A stretch of DNA of 39,410 bases from contig JAUXGL010000015.1 in NCBI GenBank assembly GCA_030622135.1, positions 1 to 39,410 on the forward strand. Direction: 5' to 3'. The notes under the pieces are model-generated. The model ran no database searches and was not told the DNA's origin. It saw nothing but the letters and a program-made list of their open reading frames with translations. Origin of the DNA: Deltaproteobacteria bacterium. GTDB taxonomy: Bacteria > Myxococcota > B64-G9. A program made the position numbers and the translations under genes. This document shows positions 1 through 10,138 of the stretch, one piece after another (within the stretch, counting starts at the first letter, position 1; each line of letters opens with the position of its first letter).

Positions 1-3000
1 CAGGTCGCGGCCGCCGGCGGCCTCCGAGAACCGGGTCACCACCGACATGGCCGCGTTTAAATCCCCGCAAGCCAGAAGGCCCAACCGGTCGGCCGTGCAC
101 TCCACGCCGGTCGCCCAGCGCTCGATGTCGTGCGCGCGCGGTTCCAGGGAGTACCTGCGGATGAGCGGGACCACCATCTCCATGGTATCCTGGGGCGTGA
201 CCCGCTGGATGGCCGCCAGGTACTGCGCGGCGTTCGGAGGCAGCGCATGCGGAGGCGCCGCCTCGGGGCGGGCCAGCTTGCACAAAAGCGCCAGAAGCTG
301 CGCCAGGTCCGTCGCGCTCAGCTTGGTGGGCAACACGAACCCCATGGCCACCTTCACTACTTCCCGGGCGATGAAAAAAGCCAGCTCCTCCGGATTGCTG
401 CGCTCCAGCACCACCCGGGAGAGGAGGATCGACGCGGTTCCGCCGCTCTCCAGCCAGGCCTGGTAGGCATCCTGCGGCACCACGAACACCGAGAAGGGCC
501 GGCTGGATACCAACCACCGGGCCGTCTCGGCGGCCATGGCCACCTCGGGATAGTTGTCCTGAGTAACCATCTGGGCGCCGCGGATCCCAAACTTCTCCAG
601 GTCGGCGGGGAACAATTGTTCCAGGTAGGGTGCCAACACCGAAAAAATCCGCTGCAGAAGACAATCGGCGGCCGGGTGCAGAAACATCTCGTCCCATTCG
701 CTCCGGTCCAAGGGCCGGGTGGGACGGGAAGTGGATCCCACGTAGGTAAGATACCGGCGGGCCTCCTGATCCATCGGCGCCAGGAAGCGCAGCCCGGTGT
801 AGTAGCAGGCCGTCCGGTCCATCTCCCCGCGGGCCGCCTCCAGGCGAGACAAGTAGCGGTAGAGCTCGGGATCGGTCGGGTCCATCCCGGCCAGCTCGCG
901 GAACACCTCGATGGCCTCCCGATAAGTCTCAAAGTCGCTGGCGTACAGGGTTCCCAGCCGGCGGAGCAATTCCCGGTCCCGCGGGTGAAGTTCCAGCGCC
1001 CGACGGATGCAGGCCGCCGCCCTAACTATGTCACCGAGGTGCTCCTGGTAAACCCCCGCCAGCGCAAGGTAGCGTTTTAGAGCTTCTCTGGGATCGAGAC
1101 CCTGCTTGAGCCGGGCTTCCAGCGCCTGGCCGAACAGCGAGGAGTGCAACGCCCACCTCTCCTCGCCCCGGGCCAGCTCGGCCACTTCCTCCACCAGGTC
1201 CAGGTCGGCTCCCCCGAGCTGAATCACCCGTTCGAAATTGGCCAGCGCACCTTTAGGATTCTTGGACTGCACGAAGGACCGGCCGAGATCCCGGTGCACC
1301 TGGATTCTCTGCTGGTCGGACAGATCGAAGTTTACCAGTTCGGCGCCATCTTCTTGCAGGGCTTCCCAGTTCCCCTGGGAGCGAAACAGCTCCCATAACT
1401 TCCACCTCGGCTCCAGCGCGTCGTAATCCAGCCGGATGGCCTTTCGGTACGCTTTTTCCGCCTGAGCAAACTCAAAAAGCCGCTGCGAGTACATGTCTCC
1501 TAACTCGATCCATTGCTGGATTGCCTCGGGTGAATCGGGCTCGAGCTTGAGCGCTCTGATTGCATAAACCCGGGTGTCTTTCCATTCTCCGCGGTTCTTG
1601 TGGTACCGGTACAACATCCGCACCGCATCGACGTCGTCGGGGTTCCGCTTGAGGACCTGGGCAAAACTCCGGGCGGCGTCATCGAACTTCAACAGCTTCC
1701 GTTGAGCCTGACCCAGTCGTTGCCACAAATCCAGCACCACGTCTTCGAATCCCTCGTCCGGCACCACCTCCAGCAATCCCTGTATGGCCTCTTCCGTCTC
1801 TTCCCAGCGGTCGGCCCGACCATACAGCTTGATGAGGTTCTGGCGCGAGGGAATGAATGTGTCGTTGAGATCGAGGGAGCGTTGGTAGTGCCCGATGGCG
1901 CGTTCCGCATCCGATTGGATCTCGGCAATCTCCCCCCTCCGGAAAGCAACCACGAACCGGCTCGAACCCAGGCCCCGTTCACCCAGGCGTTCGTACAGAA
2001 CTCCGGCCTGGTCCCAGGCCTTCTCGGCGTAACGGATGTCGGCAAGCTCCTCCAGGGGTCCGGTATGATCCGGATCGATCTTCAGACATTCCTCGAAGTG
2101 GATAGCCGCCCTGGACAGATCCTGCAGATGCTCCTTGCAAACTTCGCCCATCTCGAAGCCGAGCGCCAGCCTGCGTTCGGGATCGTCGGCCAGATCCCTT
2201 CTCTGCGCGAGTATACCCAGAAGCTCTTCCCACTCGCCTTCCCGGGCAAGCAACGGCGCCAGGGCCTCGAAAACCTCGACATTGGATGAATCCAGCTTCA
2301 GCGCCCGACGCAACGCCCCGATGGCCTCGGCGATGGCATCGATGCGCTGGAGGTGCCTGGCTGCCGCCAAATACAGTCCAATCCGCCGGGATCCGGCCGC
2401 GGGGCTAGTCGCCCACGAAAGGTAGAACTCCGCCAGGCACTTGTCGTCCGGCTGCGCCTTTAGCACTTCCTCGACGCGCTGGTAGGCTTCCCGGCACGCC
2501 GGATCCAGAACGATGGTCCGCTGGAACGCCTCGCGGGCCTTCTCCAGATCTCCCTCGCGCAGGCGGATATTTCCCAGGCGCAGCAGCAATCCCGGTTTTT
2601 CGGCGCCCTCCGGCAACCCGACCAGTTGCTGGGTGGCGGCCCCGGCCTGCTCCCACCAGCCCAACGACCAGCACACATCCGACAGCATCTGGAGGATGGT
2701 GGGATCGCCCGGCCGGATCTCCAGGGCCTTCTCCAGGGATCCGGCGGCCGCCCCCGCGTCCTTGATATCGTGCAACTGGATCTTGGCCAGCCGCAGAGCC
2801 ACCTCGTAGCGGTGGTCACCCGGGAGTTGCAGTGCCCGAGCGAACGCCTCGCAAGCCAGGGATTGATCTCCCTCATGATCGAGGATCTCCGCCCGCCGGA
2901 TCCAGAGACTCGCCTTCCCCTCCTCCGCCTCCAGCTCGCTCATGCGGGCCAGCAAGTCCGCCAGCGCCTTCTGGTTGCCGGTCTCCTGGTAAAGCTCGGA

Positions 3001-6000
3001 TAGCTGCCGGGCGGCATCCAGATCGTCTTGAACATATTTCAGCAGGTCTTCGATGGCTTCGATCCGGGTGGCCGCATCGGCATCCTTTTGGGTATCCACC
3101 AGCATGCGCTTCAGCCCGTACAGATCCTTCGGGATCAGCATCTCCGGGTGGGCAAGAAGCCACCGGATATGGGGCGTGCACGCCACCGGGTCCTCGTCGA
3201 AGAGGATTTCGGCCAAGAACCTCCTGGAAACCACGTCGTCCTCGTCTAGCGAAAGCGCGCGTAAAAACGACCGCCGGGCCTCGTCTTTCTGCCCCAATGA
3301 CCACTTCAATAACCCGACGGATCGCCTCAGATCGTGTTCTTCTTGTGGGTCGAAAGCCCGCGAGGCCCGCGAGGCCAGCGCCTCCAACGCCTCGATCAGC
3401 AAAACGTCGTCCCCGTCGTCGACCGCCAGCTCCCGCAAGTGAACCAACGGCTTGACGTCTTCGGGATCCAGTGCGATAGCCTTACGCAGCGCCCCCACCG
3501 CTCCGGCCCGGTCGTCCAAGTGCTCCTCCCGGATGCCGGCCAGCCGCGACCAGAGTTGCGCCCGCTCGCGCTCGGAACCGGCCAGCTCCACCTGCTCCTG
3601 CAGGTTCTCGGCCAGCCGCGGCCATCGACCCAACTGTTCGTAGAGCGGAGCCAGCTGCCCGAAGACCTCCGCGTCCCGCGGCTGCAAATCACGCAGGCGC
3701 TCGAACACCAGAACGGCATCCTCCGGACGAATCAGCTCCTCCACCAGGATGCCGGCGCGCTCCCGCAGCAGCGGAGCCAGCACGGCTGGATCGTCGGTCA
3801 GGGAAGCCTTTTTTAAAAGGTGCGTTTCCAGATCATCGAAGGCCCCCTCTAACCGATCCAGAATCAAAAGACGATCCAGGGCCTCTTCATCGTCGGGGAG
3901 CCTCTCGATCAAATCGGTCCAGCCGGCCCGGGCCGCCTGGCGGTCTTGAAGAACGTCATGGGCCAATCTGGCCGCCTTGCGCATGGGTGTGGTCTGCTCG
4001 TCTTTTGGCTTGAGCTCGGCCAGGCGAAGCAGCGCCTCCCGCTGGCTCTCCGGGTTGTCCAACAGGCGGTACAGCTCCGACAGCTTCTCCCAGGCTCGTT
4101 GATTCTCCGCATCGGCATCGACCACCTGCCGGTACAATGCCGCCGCCCCTTCGGGATCGCCCAGTTCCACCTCCATCTGCTCGGCAGCGCTCTGCAAATG
4201 TTCGAATCGCTCCACCTGGGTGGAAGCCTGCTCGGCCTCCTGCAGTAACAATCCCACCCGGTCGGCGAACCGCCGGCCACCAGCGTACAGCTTGTGCAAA
4301 AACGCTTTCGGCTCCGGATCCTCCGGCTGGGCCTCGACGCAACGTTTCAGGCGTTTTTCGGCCTCCTCGGTCCGCCCCCGGGAGAAATCAATGTCCGCCA
4401 GTTGGAGATCGAGCCGGTAGCGTTCGCCCGCATCGAGGCGATCCTCAAGCGCGTCCAGCTTGCGCAGCACCTCCTCGGCCTCCTGCGCCTCCCCGCTTTC
4501 CTGGAGCAACTGTGCCGATCGCTGCAAGGCGTCTTTGTGATCCGGGTCCACGCGCAGCATCACCCGGCAGGCCAAAAGCTCCTGGGCCGCGTCCTTTGGG
4601 TTTTCCAACACCCCCAAAAAACAGGAACCGGCCGCGCTGTGCACATTCTCCTGATCGAACAATTCACCCGGCAATCCCTCCAGGAGGGTCAACGACTCGG
4701 GCCAGGCCCGCCGCTGAGCCAGCAGACGCAGTAACAGTATGGTGGCCTCGTCGTGGTCCGGCTGGATGGCCAGCGCCCGCTGGAGATCGGCCTCCGCCGC
4801 CTTGGCCTCGGAAGCGTCCAGCCAAGCCTTGGCCGCCTGCAGCCAGGCATCCACCGCTTGCTGCTCGGGTTTCCGCCCCGCCAGGCTCTCGAACATCAAA
4901 GCCAGGTCGTTGAAACGCTCCTGCGAGCGGTAGATGGACTCGAGTTGGAGAACGGAATCTTCGTCCGACGGCTCCTGCTGAAGAACCAACTCGTAGGCGG
5001 CCAAGGCCGCCTCTTCCTCTCCGGCCCGCCGCCTCAGATCGGCGATGCGCCGGAGCAGGGATGCGGGAGTTTCCGCCGCCTCGGCGATCTCTCCGGATTC
5101 GGAGACCATGTGATCGAGAGCATCGGCCGCCTTTTTCAGCAGGCCCAGACCCTCGCACCGATCGGCCAGCTCCTTCAACAACCCGGTTGGATCGGTGGCC
5201 GTGGCCACCGCTTTTTCGAGCAGCAGGACCCCCTGCTCGGAATCCTCCAGCCGGTCAAATGCGAGCACGGCCGCCTCGTGCAAGTGTTCGCTCTGCTCCT
5301 CGGCGGCCTCGATGGTCTCACAGATCCGCAATTTCATGGCGAGCAAGCGCTCGAAGTCATCGAGTCGCTCGAAGATCCCGGCCAGGTCGATCAAGGGAAT
5401 AGCCCAGCCCGGCTGCAACAGGGCGGCGCGCTCGAAGGCAGCCGCGGCGCGCTCGGGTGCATCCAGGTGGTCTAAGAACAAACGCCCCAGCCTGTGGACC
5501 CGGCGTGCCGCCGTGGATTCATCCTTCGCCAGGTCCACCAGGATCTCCTGCATATCGGCCGCGCCCTCCCAGTCCCCCAGCTGCTCATAGAGGGTCTGCG
5601 CCCGGTTGACCACCGGTTCTTCCGGCTCCACCTCGATAGCCTGCCGGATCAAGGCCAGACCTTCCTCGGTTTGCTCCATCTTGGCAATGCACAGGTCCGC
5701 GTGCTCGAGAAGCAACTGCTTCCGCCGCCCGGGACGATCGGCCGCCTCCTCTTGGGCACTGGTGCCCAGAAACTCTCCCAGGGCCTCGGGATCGCCCATG
5801 TCCCGGAGGAGTTGCAGCACCACTTCCTGGTTCTCCTCGGAGGGATCGATGGAGTAGACCTGCAAGAAGGCCTTCAGCGCCGCCTCCCGGTTCTCGAGCT
5901 CATCCCGCGCTACCCGACCCAGCTCGACGAAAGTCAGAAGGGCCTCCTGCCGATCCACCGCGCCCTCCGCCCGCAGTTTGAGCAACTCGGCCAGCTCTGC

Positions 6001-9000
6001 GAACATTTCTTCCTGACGGTATATACCGACGAGCCGCTCCGCCGCCGGTTCGTACCCGAGCTCCATCAAATCTCGCCACTTGGCGATGGCCGCCTCGGGC
6101 TGGTGCAGACGCATCTGGTATACGTCCGCCAGCTCCTCCAAGCGCCGGATCTTCTCCTTCTCCCGCGGAGCCTTCCGCCAGTGGTCCTCGAGAAGTTGGG
6201 CCAGCTTTTCCCACCGGGCGCTCTTGCGCAGCATGTCCAGAAAGTCGGAAACCGCGGGCTGGTCCTCCGGATGCTTATGGATGTGATTGGAGAGTACCTC
6301 CACCGCCTCATCGGGTTGATCGAGGTGCTCGAACAAGAGCAAACCCAGCGCCCGGCGGACACCTCCCTCTCTCTCCGCCGTGGCTCCGGACGTCAGCCAT
6401 CGCTGGTACAGCAAGGCCAGATCCTCGTACTGCTGTCGCTTGCGCAGCAACAACTCGAGCCTTTCGAACGCCTCTGAGTTGACACCGGCGAACTGCCGCG
6501 GAGCAAAAGACTCCAGGTGTAAAAGATACAACCGGGAGGCGTCATCCAGTCTTTCCAGGGCCCAGGCCGCCCGGGCCGTGTCCAGGGCAACCTTGGCGCG
6601 GATCTCCACGGGCAGTTGGGGGCCGGGCAAATCGGGGGAGATGGCCCTTTCTCCCAGTTCGAGGGCGTCTTCGAAATGCTCATCCTCGAACCGGCGCCGG
6701 GACAACAGGAGCAACGCCGGCCGGCAGTCGGGATCGCTTTCTAGGGCCTGTTGCCAACACTCGGCGGCGCCCGCTTTGTCGTCCTGCCGAAAGCCCAGTA
6801 TGGCCGCCAGGGCGAGCAGCAGGGGGGCCTTCTGTTTGGATTCCGCCAAGGAAATCCGACGCCGGATGACCGCGCTCACCTGCGGCCAGGAACCCAGGCC
6901 CGCGTATACCCGCTGCAACGAGGCCAGGCGCGCCGCGGTCGCTTCGCTCTCGGGAGCCGCATCAACGGCCGCCTGGTACTGGTTAGCCGCCGGCTCCAGC
7001 GTGGATAGCTTCTCCCACCAGATGGCCGCAGCCGCGGTGTGCAGCGTAGCCGCCTCCTCTCCCTCTTTCTGCTCCGCGCACCGGGCATAAAAAGCGGCCA
7101 GTTCATCCCACTTCTCGTCTTCGCGCAGCAGACGACCCAGTTGCTTGGCGGACTCTTCGTCATCCTCGTAACGGGTCAGCACGGCCCGGTGCTGAGCGAT
7201 GGCCTCCTCCCGGTTCCCCAATGCCAACTCGACGGCGGCCAGTTTTCGATGCAGCTCGGTGCGTCCCGGACCGGAAAGACCGCCTTCCCCGGCGCAATCC
7301 AACACCTTCAGAATTGCCTCACGGGCCTGGAGCCAGGCCCCGGTCTGCATGTACAGATCGGCGAGCGCCCGATGAGCCTGCAATTGACCGGGATCGATGC
7401 CTTGGGCTCTCTGGTAACTTTCGATGGCCCCGGTCTGGTCGTCGAGCTTCTCATGCAGCACCTGCGCGCGCTCCAGCCAGAGGTTGACCAGTTCTTGGTC
7501 CTCCCAGTCGTCCTCTTCCAGCTGGCCGATCAACTCCACGATCTTGTCGTGCTGCTCCCGCTCCCGGTAAAAGGCCAGCAACCGTTCCACGTTGGAGCGG
7601 TTGGACGGGTCCAGATCCACCGCGAGTTGCAGGGCCTGTTTGCTGCCATCCTGGTCGTCCAGGTTTTCGGCCCGGATCTCCCCCACCTGCGCCCAAAGGG
7701 AAGCGGCCACCTTGGGATCGGTCTCGTTCGAAGCCGCGGAAACCAACAGGTCGGCCAGCTCGGAGTAACGCTTTCCGTTGCGGAGCAGGAGGATCAGGCC
7801 ATCGACTGCTTCCGCCGAAGAAGACCGCAGCTCCAGGGCCTGGTGATACAGGCGCTCGGCCCGCTGCAGATCCCCCATCTGCCGGTCGGATAATCGGGCG
7901 GCTTCCAAAATGGCGGCCAGTACGTCCTCGGGCTCGTCGTGCAGCCTAGCCTTACGTTCCAGGATATCCACCAGATCCGTCCAGGCCTGCTCTTCCCGGT
8001 TTATCTTTTCAAGCTCCAGCAGGACAAAAAGATCGTCTCTTTCCATACCGGCGGCCCGCATCAAGAACGAGCGTGCTTCCTGGCTCCCTCCCGGCCGGGA
8101 CATATAGATGCGCCCCATGGCCAGGCAGGCGGACTTGAGCACATCCGCCGGCAGGGGGCGTCCCGAAGCCTCCAGCTCCAGCAACCGGCAAAACGCCGTC
8201 GATGCCTGATCCCAGCGTTCCTGCCCGGCGGCGAGGGAACCCACCTTGAACAACGAGTGCAAATGATCGGGGTAATTGTCCAGAATGCGCTGGTAGTGAA
8301 GCAAGGCGCTTTCCGGATCTTCCAACTCCTGCTCCCATAGATCGGCCAGACGGAGCCGGGCGTCGAGGAGCAGTTGCTCGTCCTTGCGGGGCTCGGCCAA
8401 CTCGATCAGCCGGTTGAGCAGCTTGGCCGCCCGGGTGGGCTGATCGCGCCGCTTTTGGACCCCGGCCTGAGCCGCAAGCGCATCCAGATTTTTCGGATCG
8501 TGGGTCAGGGCGGCGTCTAAGTGCTTTCGGGCCCGGTCGAGATCGTCGAAACGATCGAGGAAGATCCTGCCCATGCGGACATGGCACGACGCGATGGCCC
8601 CGGCCTCCTCCAAGCGACCGGCGAGCTTCAGGTTAATGCGCAGGGCGCGGTACCACATACTCTGGGTCTCGTACAGCTCGGTCAGGGTGTGCATGGCCCT
8701 CAGGTGATCCGGATCCAGTTCCAGCACACGTTCGTAGTTTAGGATGGCCTTCTCGGAATCGCTTTCACGCAGCAGAGATCCGGCCTTGAGGTGGGCGATG
8801 ACGGCGTCGTCCCGCTCACCCCGGTCCGCACACAACCGGCCGATCTGCTCGTAAGTCTTTCCCGCGGACTTGTCCCGGCCACGTCCCTCCAGCACCGCCC
8901 GGGCCAACAGGGCCGGAAGGAAGTCGGCATCCTTTTCAAGCAGGTCGCGGACCAGATCTTCTACCTCATCGAACCGCTCCGGACGGACCGTTCCGATCTC

Positions 9001-9918
9001 CAGCATCCTCCGCGCGGCGTGCGGGTGGGCGGGCTCCACTCCGGCCTTGCCCAGGTACAGCTTGCGGGCGTCTTCCAGTCTGCCTTCGTGCAAGGCCAGC
9101 TCGGCGTTGTGGTATGCGTCGGCCCCCTCCTTGAAAATAAGGTACTGGCGCTCCAGGAAGGATCGCGACTGGGTAGCAGCGCCGGACTCGCCGGCAACCT
9201 CGGCCAGCTCGTCGGGGTAGCGCGCCGAGATCAAGCGGATGCGGCCGTCTTCCATCTCGACCCGGTCGACGCGCATCCCCTCCAAGTCGGGGATCTTCCA
9301 GCCATGATTGGGCAGCAGCCAGCGCATCAAATCCCGCACCGGCTGGAACATCAGGAAAGAAACGTCTTTGAACTCGGCACGATAGGACCTGAGCGCCCGG
9401 CCGATTTGGGCCACCAGGGTGTGCGCGGGCAGGGAAATGAAACCGAAAACCCGGATGTCGAAAAAGCCCAACCTCAACGAAAGATCGGTTCCCGCCTCCG
9501 CCAAGAAGCGGGCGATGAAGGGCGCGCTCACCTCTCCCACTCGCCAATCCCCCCGGATCAGCCCCTGCCCCCCCTCGATCCGGACACGGATGTTCTCGAT
9601 CCCGTAGCCGGCCGGATCCAGGTGTTCTACCAGCACGGAAGTCAGATCGTTCTGGCTGACCGACATCACCACGGTCCGCAGGCGGCACCGGTGATGCCGA
9701 AACTGTTCGGCCCCCCCGCTCACATCGAAGGGAAAGGAAACATCGGGAACCTCCAGGGAGAGACGCTCGACCTGGATCCGGTCCTTGAACTTCCGGTCCG
9801 ACAGGGAAACCAGGGCAATCCCCTCACGAAATTCCAGAGAAAACCCGAGAAGATTACCTTGGGTCTTTCTAGCGATGGCAACCGGTTCCCCGGGGACGCC
9901 TTGGCCGTCGTCCCGCAT
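1..9918 (-). CDS. Giant TPR-repeat protein with degenerate M48-peptidase-like C-terminal domain (partial, runs off left edge)
   Basis: One open frame of 3306 codons runs from the ATG at 9918-9916 through position 1 with no stop. Residues about 1-260 form a non-repeat domain, probably beta-rich, that I cannot assign. From about residue 262 to 3060 the protein is a long chain of helical repeats of TPR type, with recurring patterns such as A...Y.RAL.LDP followed by AL..L..LY. From about 3070 the fold changes. Residues 3185-3189 read REVVK where an M48 peptidase would have HExxH, preceded by ELAFFIA, and E3273-C-T-A-D3277 matches the family's ExxxD third-ligand motif. I infer a pseudo-peptidase that binds rather than cuts. 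No signal peptide or TM segment is seen, so a cytoplasmic scaffold is most likely. No Shine-Dalgarno sequence precedes the start. The gene is divergent from the operon at 10139. The repeats are confidently called; function is unknown. Confidence 0.9.
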   Translation of the reverse strand, partial: MRDDGQGVPGEPVAIARKTQGNLLGFSLEFREGIALVSLSDRKFKDRIQVERLSLEVPDVSFPFDVSGGAEQFRHHRCRLRTVVMSVSQNDLTSVLVEHLDPAGYGIENIRVRIEGGQGLIRGDWRVGEVSAPFIARFLAEAGTDLSLRLGFFDIRVFGFISLPAHTLVAQIGRALRSYRAEFKDVSFLMFQPVRDLMRWLLPNHGWKIPDLEGMRVDRVEMEDGRIRLISARYPDELAEVAGESGAATQSRSFLERQYLIFKEGADAYHNAELALHEGRLEDARKLYLGKAGVEPAHPHAARRMLEIGTVRPERFDEVEDLVRDLLEKDADFLPALLARAVLEGRGRDKSAGKTYEQIGRLCADRGERDDAVIAHLKAGSLLRESDSEKAILNYERVLELDPDHLRAMHTLTELYETQSMWYRALRINLKLAGRLEEAGAIASCHVRMGRIFLDRFDDLDRARKHLDAALTHDPKNLDALAAQAGVQKRRDQPTRAAKLLNRLIELAEPRKDEQLLLDARLRLADLWEQELEDPESALLHYQRILDNYPDHLHSLFKVGSLAAGQERWDQASTAFCRLLELEASGRPLPADVLKSACLAMGRIYMSRPGGSQEARSFLMRAAGMERDDLFVLLELEKINREEQAWTDLVDILERKARLHDEPEDVLAAILEAARLSDRQMGDLQRAERLYHQALELRSSSAEAVDGLILLLRNGKRYSELADLLVSAASNETDPKVAASLWAQVGEIRAENLDDQDGSKQALQLAVDLDPSNRSNVERLLAFYREREQHDKIVELIGQLEEDDWEDQELVNLWLERAQVLHEKLDDQTGAIESYQRAQGIDPGQLQAHRALADLYMQTGAWLQAREAILKVLDCAGEGGLSGPGRTELHRKLAAVELALGNREEAIAQHRAVLTRYEDDEESAKQLGRLLREDEKWDELAAFYARCAEQKEGEEAATLHTAAAAIWWEKLSTLEPAANQYQAAVDAAPESEATAARLASLQRVYAGLGSWPQVSAVIRRRISLAESKQKAPLLLALAAILGFRQDDKAGAAECWQQALESDPDCRPALLLLSRRRFEDEHFEDALELGERAISPDLPGPQLPVEIRAKVALDTARAAWALERLDDASRLYLLHLESFAPRQFAGVNSEAFERLELLLRKRQQYEDLALLYQRWLTSGATAEREGGVRRALGLLLFEHLDQPDEAVEVLSNHIHKHPEDQPAVSDFLDMLRKSARWEKLAQLLEDHWRKAPREKEKIRRLEELADVYQMRLHQPEAAIAKWRDLMELGYEPAAERLVGIYRQEEMFAELAELLKLRAEGAVDRQEALLTFVELGRVARDELENREAALKAFLQVYSIDPSEENQEVVLQLLRDMGDPEALGEFLGTSAQEEAADRPGRRKQLLLEHADLCIAKMEQTEEGLALIRQAIEVEPEEPVVNRAQTLYEQLGDWEGAADMQEILVDLAKDESTAARRVHRLGRLFLDHLDAPERAAAAFERAALLQPGWAIPLIDLAGIFERLDDFERLLAMKLRICETIEAAEEQSEHLHEAAVLAFDRLEDSEQGVLLLEKAVATATDPTGLLKELADRCEGLGLLKKAADALDHMVSESGEIAEAAETPASLLRRIADLRRRAGEEEAALAAYELVLQQEPSDEDSVLQLESIYRSQERFNDLALMFESLAGRKPEQQAVDAWLQAAKAWLDASEAKAAEADLQRALAIQPDHDEATILLLRLLAQRRAWPESLTLLEGLPGELFDQENVHSAAGSCFLGVLENPKDAAQELLACRVMLRVDPDHKDALQRSAQLLQESGEAQEAEEVLRKLDALEDRLDAGERYRLDLQLADIDFSRGRTEEAEKRLKRCVEAQPEDPEPKAFLHKLYAGGRRFADRVGLLLQEAEQASTQVERFEHLQSAAEQMEVELGDPEGAAALYRQVVDADAENQRAWEKLSELYRLLDNPESQREALLRLAELKPKDEQTTPMRKAARLAHDVLQDRQAARAGWTDLIERLPDDEEALDRLLILDRLEGAFDDLETHLLKKASLTDDPAVLAPLLRERAGILVEELIRPEDAVLVFERLRDLQPRDAEVFGQLAPLYEQLGRWPRLAENLQEQVELAGSERERAQLWSRLAGIREEHLDDRAGAVGALRKAIALDPEDVKPLVHLRELAVDDGDDVLLIEALEALASRASRAFDPQEEHDLRRSVGLLKWSLGQKDEARRSFLRALSLDEDDVVSRRFLAEILFDEDPVACTPHIRWLLAHPEMLIPKDLYGLKRMLVDTQKDADAATRIEAIEDLLKYVQDDLDAARQLSELYQETGNQKALADLLARMSELEAEEGKASLWIRRAEILDHEGDQSLACEAFARALQLPGDHRYEVALRLAKIQLHDIKDAGAAAGSLEKALEIRPGDPTILQMLSDVCWSLGWWEQAGAATQQLVGLPEGAEKPGLLLRLGNIRLREGDLEKAREAFQRTIVLDPACREAYQRVEEVLKAQPDDKCLAEFYLSWATSPAAGSRRIGLYLAAARHLQRIDAIAEAIGALRRALKLDSSNVEVFEALAPLLAREGEWEELLGILAQRRDLADDPERRLALGFEMGEVCKEHLQDLSRAAIHFEECLKIDPDHTGPLEELADIRYAEKAWDQAGVLYERLGERGLGSSRFVVAFRRGEIAEIQSDAERAIGHYQRSLDLNDTFIPSRQNLIKLYGRADRWEETEEAIQGLLEVVPDEGFEDVVLDLWQRLGQAQRKLLKFDDAARSFAQVLKRNPDDVDAVRMLYRYHKNRGEWKDTRVYAIRALKLEPDSPEAIQQWIELGDMYSQRLFEFAQAEKAYRKAIRLDYDALEPRWKLWELFRSQGNWEALQEDGAELVNFDLSDQQRIQVHRDLGRSFVQSKNPKGALANFERVIQLGGADLDLVEEVAELARGEERWALHSSLFGQALEARLKQGLDPREALKRYLALAGVYQEHLGDIVRAAACIRRALELHPRDRELLRRLGTLYASDFETYREAIEVFRELAGMDPTDPELYRYLSRLEAARGEMDRTACYYTGLRFLAPMDQEARRYLTYVGSTSRPTRPLDRSEWDEMFLHPAADCLLQRIFSVLAPYLEQLFPADLEKFGIRGAQMVTQDNYPEVAMAAETARWLVSSRPFSVFVVPQDAYQAWLESGGTASILLSRVVLERSNPEELAFFIAREVVKVAMGFVLPTKLSATDLAQLLALLCKLARPEAAPPHALPPNAAQYLAAIQRVTPQDTMEMVVPLIRRYSLEPRAHDIERWATGVECTADRLGLLACGDLNAAMSVVTRFSEAAGGRDL

Positions 9919-9925
9919 GGGCCGG

Positions 9926-9955
9926 ATTGTAGCACAGGGCACCAAAATGCTCCAA
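9926..9955 (-). promoter_or_regulatory. Candidate leaderless promoter of the giant TPR gene
   Basis: The minus strand carries TACAAT (9931-9926), a 5/6 match to the -10 consensus, followed by seven bases and then the ATG at 9918. A weak -35, TTGGAG, lies 18 bases upstream (9955-9950). Transcription would begin at or one base before the start codon, which fits the lack of a ribosome-binding site. The -35 match is poor, so the call is tentative. Confidence 0.4.
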
Positions 9956-10011
9956 ATTATTGACAATCCCCGCACCCGCGGCACAGCTTTCCAAGAACCC
10001 CCCACAACCCT

Positions 10012-10040
10012 TTGACAACCATGATCATCTATGCTACCAA
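10012..10040 (+). promoter_or_regulatory. Candidate promoter for the small membrane protein/HicB-like operon
   Basis: A perfect TTGACA (10012-10017) is followed after 17 bases by TACCAA (10035-10040), a weak -10. It lies about 100 bases before the GTG at 10139, in the divergent interval with the giant TPR gene. The -35 is strong but the -10 is poor. Confidence 0.35.
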
Positions 10041-10138
10041 AGTAACAGTGTTCACGGACGCGGGCGACCATATCCCGCCAGCCGCCTTCGCGCCTGACCA
10101 CTTTGAAAAAGCTATTTTAATTACAGGGAGGAGCGTAG

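Noticed and set aside
357-932. Minus-strand open frame of 191 codons inside the giant gene
   Set aside because: It is in a different frame from the TPR protein and is Arg/Trp/Pro-rich, typical of an off-frame translation.
5494-9963. Long plus-strand open frames opposite the giant TPR gene (e.g. 5494-6477, 7039-7893, 8791-9963)
   Set aside because: They are antisense shadows: composition lacks protein-like motifs, and the minus frame is continuous and repeat-structured over the same bases. High G+C content makes such open frames common.
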